The notes under the pieces are model-generated. The model was not told the origin of the DNA. It saw only the letters and a program-made list of their open reading frames with translations, and searched no databases. Of a stretch of 64,000 bases of DNA, positions 58,291 to 64,000 are shown piece by piece. The position numbers were made by a program, and so were the translations under genes. Source of the DNA: Acidimicrobiales bacterium (GTDB lineage Bacteria > Actinomycetota > Acidimicrobiia > Acidimicrobiales > MedAcidi-G1); contig JAKURY010000006.1 of NCBI GenBank assembly GCA_022452145.1, positions 1-64,000 of the forward strand. The letters are read 5' to 3'. Position 1 is the stretch's first letter. Each line of letters starts with the position of its first letter.

Positions 58291-60009
58291 CTAGCTGATG
58301 GGCGGCAGGACCCGCAGTCCCAACTCCTCGAGCTGCAGGTCGTCGATCGGGGTGGGCGCGCCGGTCAGCGGATCGGCCCCCGACTGGGTCTTCGGGTAGG
58401 CGATCACCTCGCGGATGTTCTCCTCGCCTGCCAGGACCGCCGTGAGGCGGTCCATTCCGAAGGCGAACCCGGCGTGCGGCGGTGGACCGAACCGGAAGGC
58501 ATCCAGCAGGAAGCCGAACTTGGCCTGGGCCTCCTCGGCCCCGATGCCCAGAATTGCGAATATCTGCTCCTGGATGTCGCGGCGGTGGATCCGCACGCTG
58601 CCGGAGCCCAACTCCCACCCGTTCAGCACCAGGTCGTAGGCCTGCGACCGAACTTCCAGCAGGTCGCCCCGCTCCAGGGCGTCCAGGTCGTCGGGGTGTG
58701 GCATGGTGAACGGGTGGTGGGCGGGAATCGGGTTCCCCGCCTCGTCCAGGCCCTCGAAGAGCGGAAAGTCGACGACCCACAGGAAGTGGAGGCCTCCCTC
58801 GGTAACCGGCGGACGGCCCAACTCGATGCGCAGCAGGCCCAGGATGTGCCGGGCGGCGCGGCGTTCGTCGGCCACGATGAGGATGAGGTCACCGACCTCG
58901 GCGTCCATCGTGCTGCTCAGGTCCGCCTGTTCGCCGTCGGTCAGGAACTTGGCGACCGGCGAGTTGAGGCCCTCGTTCAAGACCTTCATCCACACGAGGC
59001 CCTTGGCCCCCCACAGCCTGCACTGGTCGGTCAGGTCGTCCAACCGGTTGCGCGACGTCTCGGCACCACCGGGCACCCGGATGCCCTTCACGCAGGGAGC
59101 CTGGAACGCCCGGAACTCCGTGTCGGCGAACACCCCGGTCAACTCGACCAGCTCCATCCCGAACCGGATGTCGGGCTTGTCGGTCCCGAAGCGCTCCATT
59201 GCGTCAAGCCACGACATCCGGGGGATCTCGCCGGGACGCTCGCCTGTGACCGCCTCGGCAGCTGACGCCACCGCATGAGAGATGAACCCCAGGACGTCGT
59301 CCTGGGACACGAAGCTGGCCTCGGCATCGAGCTGCATGAACTCGAACTGGCGGTCGGCGCGGAGGTCCTCGTCGCGCAGGCAGCGGGCGATCTGGTAGTA
59401 GCGGTCCACGCCACCGACCATGCAGAGCTGCTTGAAGAGCTGTGGGCTCTGGGGAAGGGCATAGAAGGAGCCGGGTTCCTTGCGGGACGGCACGACGAAG
59501 TCGCGCGCTCCCTCCGGCGTGCTGGCGATGAGCATCGGGGTCTCGACCTCGATGAACCCCTGCTCCTCCATTGCGCCCCTCACGGCGCTGTTCACCCGCG
59601 CCCGCACCTCCAGGTTGCGCTGCAGCCGGGAACGCCGCAGGTCCAGGTAGCGGTGTCGGAGGCGGATCACCTCGTCGACGTCGGTGCGGTCGTCCAGCGG
59701 GAAGGGCAGCGGCTCCGAGGTCGACAGGACCGTGACCCCCGAGACGTCGATCTCGACGGCACCGGTCGGAAGCGAGTCGTTGGCGGTGTCGGCCGGGCGC
59801 CGCCGCACGGTGCCGGTCACCTGCAGGACGAACTCGCTGCGCAGGTCGTGGGCTCCGTCGATGACCAACTGCACCACGCCGCTGCGGTCCCGCAGGTCCA
59901 CGAAGGCGAGGTGCTCACCGTGCTCGCGCCGACGGTCGACCCAACCGCAGAGGGTGACCTGGCGATCCACGTCATCGACCCGCAGGTCGCCACAGCGGTC
60001 GGTTCGCAT
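58291..60009 (-). CDS. aspS: aspartyl-tRNA synthetase
   Basis: Bacterial-type AspRS with an OB-fold anticodon domain (about 1-105, VTLCGWVDRRREHG), the class II core (motif 2 around YYQIARCLRDEDLRADRQ), a GAD insertion and motif 3 AFGMDRLTAVLAG. The ATG at 60009 matches the usual MxRTHRCG-type start and gives 572 residues. A TTG at 60030 overlaps the hisS stop (TTGA) and is a real alternative given the many such overlaps here. Whether it also charges tRNA-Asn cannot be told. Confidence 0.95.
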   Translation of the reverse strand: MRTDRCGDLRVDDVDRQVTLCGWVDRRREHGEHLAFVDLRDRSGVVQLVIDGAHDLRSEFVLQVTGTVRRRPADTANDSLPTGAVEIDVSGVTVLSTSEPLPFPLDDRTDVDEVIRLRHRYLDLRRSRLQRNLEVRARVNSAVRGAMEEQGFIEVETPMLIASTPEGARDFVVPSRKEPGSFYALPQSPQLFKQLCMVGGVDRYYQIARCLRDEDLRADRQFEFMQLDAEASFVSQDDVLGFISHAVASAAEAVTGERPGEIPRMSWLDAMERFGTDKPDIRFGMELVELTGVFADTEFRAFQAPCVKGIRVPGGAETSRNRLDDLTDQCRLWGAKGLVWMKVLNEGLNSPVAKFLTDGEQADLSSTMDAEVGDLILIVADERRAARHILGLLRIELGRPPVTEGGLHFLWVVDFPLFEGLDEAGNPIPAHHPFTMPHPDDLDALERGDLLEVRSQAYDLVLNGWELGSGSVRIHRRDIQEQIFAILGIGAEEAQAKFGFLLDAFRFGPPPHAGFAFGMDRLTAVLAGEENIREVIAYPKTQSGADPLTGAPTPIDDLQLEELGLRVLPPIS

Positions 60010-60026
60010 GGAGGTGGAGTAGTCGG

Positions 60027-61286
60027 TCAACGCAGCCTCGCTCGCAGGGTGTCGATCATCGAATCCAGGGCGACGGTCTGCTGTCCGCCGTCACCCCTCA
60101 GGTCGCGGACGGTCACCGTGCCGGCCGCCAGCTCGTCGTCGCCGACGATCACCGCCATCGCCGCTCCGCTCCGATCGGCGGCCTTCATCTGGGCCTTCAT
60201 GGACCGGTCGTCCCAGGCCCGGTCCGCCCGCAGGCCGGCGTTGCGGAGGTCGTCGGTGAGCACCACGGCCCGGTCGCCCCCGGTGGTATCGACCACGAAG
60301 ACGTCTATCGCCGAGGTCGGGGCGTCGAAGACGCCCTCGGCGTCGCACGCCAGCAGGGTGCGGTCCACCCCGAGGGCGAAGCCCACTCCGGGCGTGGCCG
60401 GGGCGCCGAGGTCCTCGGCCAGGCCGTCGTAGCGTCCTCCGCCGCCGACGGCGTTCTGTGCGGCGTCCAGGGCCTCGGCTGCGAACTCGAAGGTGGTACG
60501 GACGTAGTAGTCCAGGCCGCGGACCAGGCGGGGCGACACGGTGAACGGCACGCCCAGGGCGCCGAGGGCGCCGGTAACCCGCCCGAAGTGTTCCGCCGCA
60601 TCGTCCGACAGGTGATCCAGCATGCTGGGCGCTGCGGCCACCAGCTCGGCATCGGCCTCGCGCCGGGAGTCGAGTACTCGCAGCGGGTTGGCGACCAGCG
60701 TCGTCCGGGATTCCTCACTGAGGGCGCCCAGGTCGGCCGAGAAGTGGGCCCGCAGGGCCTCCACGTAGCGGGCCCGGTCGCCTGCGCTGCCGAGGGAGTT
60801 CACCGCCAGGGTGACCTGCCGCAAGCCGAGTCGTTCGTAGAACTGCCAGGCCAGGGCGATGACCTCAGCGTCCACGTGGGCGTCCTCCGGGCCGAGGACC
60901 TCCACGCCCACCTGGTCGAACTGCCGGAAGCGCCCCTTCTGGGCCCGCTCGTACCGGAAGTTGGGCCCCGCGTACCAGGCCTTCCACGGCACGGCGGGTC
61001 GGTGCTCGGCAAAGGCCCGCACCACCGAGGCCGTCTGTTCTGGACGCAGGGCGATCTTCCGACCGCCCCTGTCCTCGAAGGAGTACATCTCCTTGCGGAC
61101 CACGTCCGTGGCCTGGCCGAGGCGTTGGAAGACCTCGACGTGCTCGAACATCGGCGGGATGACCTCCAGGTAGCCCGCTGAGGAGACCACGTCGGCGAAG
61201 ACGTCGACCAGCGACCGCCACCGGGAGGAGTCGGGCCAGAGGATGTCGCGGGTGCCCTTGGGGGCACGGAAGACGTGGTCAGCCAC
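60027..61286 (-). CDS. hisS: histidyl-tRNA synthetase
   Basis: Class II synthetase of 419 residues. It begins FRAPKGTRDILWPDS and has motif 2 around FRYERAQKGRFRQFDQVG, the HisA motif GLDYYVRTTFEF and motif 3 GVGFALGVDRTLL. The C-terminal anticodon-binding domain starts near 325. The GTG at 61286 lies 8 bases after TAGCCT. It is separated from rel by a strong hairpin and is co-transcribed with aspS. Confidence 0.96.
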   Translation of the reverse strand: MADHVFRAPKGTRDILWPDSSRWRSLVDVFADVVSSAGYLEVIPPMFEHVEVFQRLGQATDVVRKEMYSFEDRGGRKIALRPEQTASVVRAFAEHRPAVPWKAWYAGPNFRYERAQKGRFRQFDQVGVEVLGPEDAHVDAEVIALAWQFYERLGLRQVTLAVNSLGSAGDRARYVEALRAHFSADLGALSEESRTTLVANPLRVLDSRREADAELVAAAPSMLDHLSDDAAEHFGRVTGALGALGVPFTVSPRLVRGLDYYVRTTFEFAAEALDAAQNAVGGGGRYDGLAEDLGAPATPGVGFALGVDRTLLACDAEGVFDAPTSAIDVFVVDTTGGDRAVVLTDDLRNAGLRADRAWDDRSMKAQMKAADRSGAAMAVIVGDDELAAGTVTVRDLRGDGGQQTVALDSMIDTLRARLR

Positions 61287-61294
61287 AGCGATGG

Positions 61295-61300
61295 AGGCTA
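61295..61300 (-). promoter_or_regulatory. -10 element of hisS-aspS
   Basis: TAGCCT on the minus strand, 8 bases before the hisS GTG and downstream of the rel terminator candidate. Confidence 0.45.
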
Positions 61301-61333
61301 CCGGGCCCTCTACGGCGCGGGCCGGGGCTCTCG

Positions 61334-61365
61334 CCGACGGGATGGGCGATCGCCCACCCCGTCGG
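61334..61365 (-). terminator. terminator hairpin of rel
   Basis: A 32-base near-perfect inverted repeat with 16-base arms; the single mismatch becomes a G-U pair in RNA. It lies 8 bases after the rel stop and before the hisS promoter. The core includes GGGCGATCGCCC. No U-tract follows. It is the strongest intergenic stem-loop in the window. Confidence 0.65.
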
Positions 61366-61372
61366 GCGGCCC

Positions 61373-63592
61373 TCAGTCGCCACCGCCGCCGGGCACCACC
61401 CGGTGGACGTCGTAGACGGAGTCCACCTCGCGCAGCAGGCGCAACATCGCCTCCAGGTGTGTGGGGTCGCCGATCTCGAACTCGAAGCGCATGGTGGCCA
61501 CCTGGTCGACTCCACTGGTCACCGTGCTCGTCGCTAGCACGTTCACGTGGTTGTCGGCCAGCACCCCGAATATGTCCCGCAGCAGTCGGGGTCGGTCCAG
61601 CGCCTTGATCTCCACCGACACCACGAAGTGGCCCGACGAGTCCTTGTCCCAGTCCACGTCGATCAGCCGGTCGGCCTGGTCGGCTGTCAACGACACGGCG
61701 TTGGCACAGTCGGAGCGGTGGACCGATACGCCCCGACCCCGGGTCACGAAGCCCATGATCTCGTCCGGTGGCACCGGCGTACAGCATCTCGACAGCCGCA
61801 CCATCATGTCGTCGAGTCCCTCGACGTGGACGCCCACGGTGCCGGTGTCGCGGCGCGGACGTCGGGACCGGACGATCTCCGCTTCGACCTCGGCATCGGG
61901 CTCGAGTTCCTCCAGCGCCTTGACGACCCTCCCCACGACGGCCCGGGCCGAGACGTGGTGCTCGCCCACCGCGGCGTACAGGGTGTCCGGGTCGTGGTAG
62001 TTCATCGAGGCCGCCACCTCGGCCAGCTCGGGGCCGGCCAGCACATCGCGGACGGGAAGCCTGGCCCGGCGGAGCTCGGTGCTGAGCGCCTCGTATCCGG
62101 CATCGATGGCATCCGACCGTCGCTCCCGCGAGTACCAGTGCTTGATCTTGCTGGACGCCCGGTGAGTGGCCACGAACTGCAGCCAGTCCCGGCTGGGTCC
62201 TGCACCGGGCTGCTTGGAGGTGACGATCTCGACGGTGTCACCAGTGGTGAGGTGCGTCTCCAGGGGGACGAGACGACCGCCCACCTTGGCACCCACGCAG
62301 GTGTGCCCGACGTCGGTGTGGATGGCGTAGGCGAGGTCCACGGGCGTGGCACCGATGGGCAGGGTGATCACCTCTCCGTTCGGGGTGAAGACGTAGACCT
62401 CGTCCAGCTCGAGGTCGGTCTTGAGGTTGGCCATGAACGTGCCGGGATCCTCGGTCTCGGCCTGCCACTCCACGATGCGTCCCAGCCACGCCATCTCGTC
62501 CGATGGCGACTGGGCCTTGTAGTCCCAGTGGGCCGCCACCCCGTACTCGGCCCGGACGTCCATCTCGACCGTACGGACCTGGAACTCCACCTGCTTGCCC
62601 TGCGGGCCCACGACCGTCGTGTGCAACGACTGGTAGAGGTTGAACTTGGGCATGGCCACGTAGTCCTTGAACCGGCCCTGAACCGGCTTCCAGCTGGCGT
62701 GGATCGTGCCCAGGGCGGCATAGCAGTCCCGGACGCTGTCCACGATCACACGCACCCCGACCAGGTCGTGGATCTCGTCGAAGGACCGCCCCTTCACGAT
62801 CATCTTCTCGTAGATGCTCCAGAGCTGCTTCGGACGGCCGGCCACCTTGCCGGCGATGCCCAGCTCGGCGAGACGGCCCTCCACCTCGCCGATCAACTGC
62901 GCCAGGTAGAGGTCGCGCTCCGGCGAACGGTCCTCGACCATCTGGTCGATCTGGCTGTACCTCTTCGGATGCAGCGTTGCCAGGGCCAGGTCCTGCAGCT
63001 GGTCCTTGACCTCCTGCATGCCCAGGCGGTTGGCCAACGGGGCGTAGATGTCGATGGTCTCCTGGGCCACCCGCTGCTGCTTGTGCTCCGGAAGGGCGGC
63101 CAGGGTGCGCATGTTGTGGAGGCGGTCGGCCAGCTTGATGATCAGGACACGGAGGTCCTTGGAGAGCGCCACCAGCATCTTGCGCATGCTGGCCGCCTGC
63201 TGCTCCTCCCTGGTGTCGAAGTGGAGCCGATCCAGTTTGGTCACCCCGTCGACGATGAGGCGGACGTCCGACCCGAAGTCCCGCTCCAGGTCTTCGAGGC
63301 TGACCGACGTGTCCTCCACGGCGTCGTGGAGCAGGGCGGCCGCGACCGTGACGTCGTCCAACCCCTGGCGGGCAACGATGGTGGCCACCGACATCGGATG
63401 GTTGATGTACGGCTCGCCCGACTTCCTGGTCTGTCCGACGTGGGCAACCAGGGCCACCGCATACGCCCGTTCTATGAGGGACGTGTCGGCACGCGGGTGC
63501 CGACTCCGGAACTCGGTGAGCAGCGCCGAGGTCTCCGCGACGGTCGCCCTGGGTCGGCGACGCCAGGGGAGGACCCGGGTCACCGTCGGCAC
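61373..63592 (-). CDS. rel: bifunctional (p)ppGpp synthetase/hydrolase Rel
   Basis: 739-residue long RSH protein controlling the stringent response. The HD hydrolase domain (about 40-190) has INHPMSVATIV and LLHDAVEDT and looks intact. The synthetase has RFKDYVAMPKFNLYQSLHT and RTVEMDVRAEYGVAAHW. TGS (about 385-450), a zinc-finger-type region with RCCTPVPPDEIMGF, and a C-terminal ACT domain follow. The start is a GTG. The position next to hisS and downstream of a likely secF fits actinobacterial gene order. Confidence 0.96.
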   Translation of the reverse strand: MPTVTRVLPWRRRPRATVAETSALLTEFRSRHPRADTSLIERAYAVALVAHVGQTRKSGEPYINHPMSVATIVARQGLDDVTVAAALLHDAVEDTSVSLEDLERDFGSDVRLIVDGVTKLDRLHFDTREEQQAASMRKMLVALSKDLRVLIIKLADRLHNMRTLAALPEHKQQRVAQETIDIYAPLANRLGMQEVKDQLQDLALATLHPKRYSQIDQMVEDRSPERDLYLAQLIGEVEGRLAELGIAGKVAGRPKQLWSIYEKMIVKGRSFDEIHDLVGVRVIVDSVRDCYAALGTIHASWKPVQGRFKDYVAMPKFNLYQSLHTTVVGPQGKQVEFQVRTVEMDVRAEYGVAAHWDYKAQSPSDEMAWLGRIVEWQAETEDPGTFMANLKTDLELDEVYVFTPNGEVITLPIGATPVDLAYAIHTDVGHTCVGAKVGGRLVPLETHLTTGDTVEIVTSKQPGAGPSRDWLQFVATHRASSKIKHWYSRERRSDAIDAGYEALSTELRRARLPVRDVLAGPELAEVAASMNYHDPDTLYAAVGEHHVSARAVVGRVVKALEELEPDAEVEAEIVRSRRPRRDTGTVGVHVEGLDDMMVRLSRCCTPVPPDEIMGFVTRGRGVSVHRSDCANAVSLTADQADRLIDVDWDKDSSGHFVVSVEIKALDRPRLLRDIFGVLADNHVNVLATSTVTSGVDQVATMRFEFEIGDPTHLEAMLRLLREVDSVYDVHRVVPGGGGD

Positions 63593-63809
63593 GGCACGCT
63601 CCCCGATCGGCCCAGGTCATCCAGGTGGCCCACTCCGGCCGCGTGGCCAATCGGACCCACGTCGTCCATGTGGTCTACGAGGCTCATCGGAGCCACGACA
63701 CCCATACAGCCAGCGCCGCCCACGTGGGGCACGGCAGCCTCATTCGCCCGACTCCCGCATCCCCCAACGGTAGTCGGCCACGGTTCGTCCCCTGAATGTC
63801 AGCAGCCGG
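63593..63809. other. gap between rel and the upstream gene
   Basis: About 215 bases. I see no convincing promoter, RNA gene or large hairpin. A 41-codon frame (63705-63580, minus) runs into rel but lacks support. The rel promoter must lie here or upstream. Confidence 0.4.
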
Positions 63810-64000
63810 TCAGCGCTTCTTCTTCTTGCGGGGCCGTGGCGGCACACCGCCGGCGGTGGTCGGGGCAATCGTCGGTCGGCGCTTCGCCGGCCCACCGGTC
63901 GGGCTCCTGAGCGGTGCCGCCCTGGAGTCGGAGACCGCCGCCTCCTGGCGTCCGATGACCCGCGTGGGACCGTCGGCCAGGCCACGGGCACTGACCTTGT
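63810..64000 (-). CDS. C-terminal tail of a protein running off the right edge, possibly SecF
   Basis: An open minus-strand frame enters at the right edge and ends at TGA 63812-63810. Its last 62 residues are a Pro/Arg/Ala-rich tail closing with PRPRKKKKR. The tail itself is not diagnostic. In actinobacteria the genes upstream of rel are commonly secD-secF, and SecF proteins often end in such a basic cytoplasmic tail, so SecF is the likeliest identity by context only. Confidence 0.45.
   Translation of the reverse strand, partial: KVSARGLADGPTRVIGRQEAAVSDSRAAPLRSPTGGPAKRRPTIAPTTAGGVPPRPRKKKKR

Noticed and set aside
63580-63705. 41-codon ATG frame overlapping the rel start (minus strand)
   Set aside because: Third-position GC is only modestly raised, no clear ribosome-binding site, and no recognisable similarity. 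Could be a leader ORF, but unsupported.

Overview
This 64 kb window is high-GC DNA (mostly about 65-72 % GC by eye) from an actinobacterium. The 16S rRNA fragment at the left edge, the actinobacterial-type integration host factor (mihF), the DUF1844 gene beside infC, the Walker-less PriA and the overall gene order support Actinomycetota. The class is probably Acidimicrobiia, but that is an inference from overall character and not a database match. Almost everything is chromosomal housekeeping. I see no insertion sequence, prophage, CRISPR array, defence island, tRNA gene or attachment site.

Layout, left to right. (1) 1-1025: 5' end of a 16S rRNA gene on the minus strand, with a structured leader and a TTGACC-17-TAGCGT promoter, downstream of tyrS. 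(2) 2.3-5.7 kb: tyrS diverges from a class A penicillin-binding protein with PASTA domains and a small membrane protein. (3) 5.8-15.4 kb, minus: a complete cyclic arginine operon, argC-J-B-D-F-R-G-H, followed by a YbgC-type thioesterase and a NUDIX hydrolase. A promoter/operator sits in front of argC. (4) 15.4-22.3 kb, minus: quinone oxidoreductase; pheS-pheT; and infC-rpmI-rplT with a SpoU methyltransferase. infC appears to start at an AUA codon coupled to an 8-codon leader ORF. (5) 22.6-30.5 kb: DUF1844 protein, hisG, ribD, a Mog/MoaB protein, a dienelactone hydrolase, def-fmt-rsmB, and an RsmC-like/TrmH-like methyltransferase pair. (6) 30.5-45.4 kb, minus: mihF-gmk-rpoZ-coaBC-metK-priA, preceded by the pyrimidine operon pyrR-B-C-carA-carB-pyrD-pyrF with a PyrR-binding-loop candidate in its leader. 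(7) 45.5-56.1 kb, minus: alaS-ruvX-mltG-aroE-prepilin peptidase, aroK-aroB-aroQ-pepQ-like peptidase, and efp-nusB-GNAT. (8) 56.2-64 kb, minus: rarA with two small membrane proteins, rel-hisS-aspS, and the tail of a gene that context suggests is secF.

How the genes work together. Most of the window supports translation (tyrS, pheST, alaS, aspS, hisS, infC, bL35, bL20, EF-P, def, fmt), arginine, pyrimidine and shikimate synthesis, and growth control (Rel, mIHF, omega). Many adjacent genes overlap by four bases (GTGA or ATGA), indicating tight translational coupling. Transcription units repeatedly begin with a TANNNT-like hexamer only 6-9 bases before the start codon, so many mRNAs here are probably leaderless. 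By contrast, pyrR, infC and the rRNA have true leaders, and those leaders carry the most interesting structure.

I did not find a plausible wholly new system. The best leads are regulatory (infC start, pyrR leader, argC operator, rel terminator) and family oddities: a PBP insertion, a prepilin peptidase that lost its GxGD aspartate, pyrD without pyrK, and shikimate genes without aroC.
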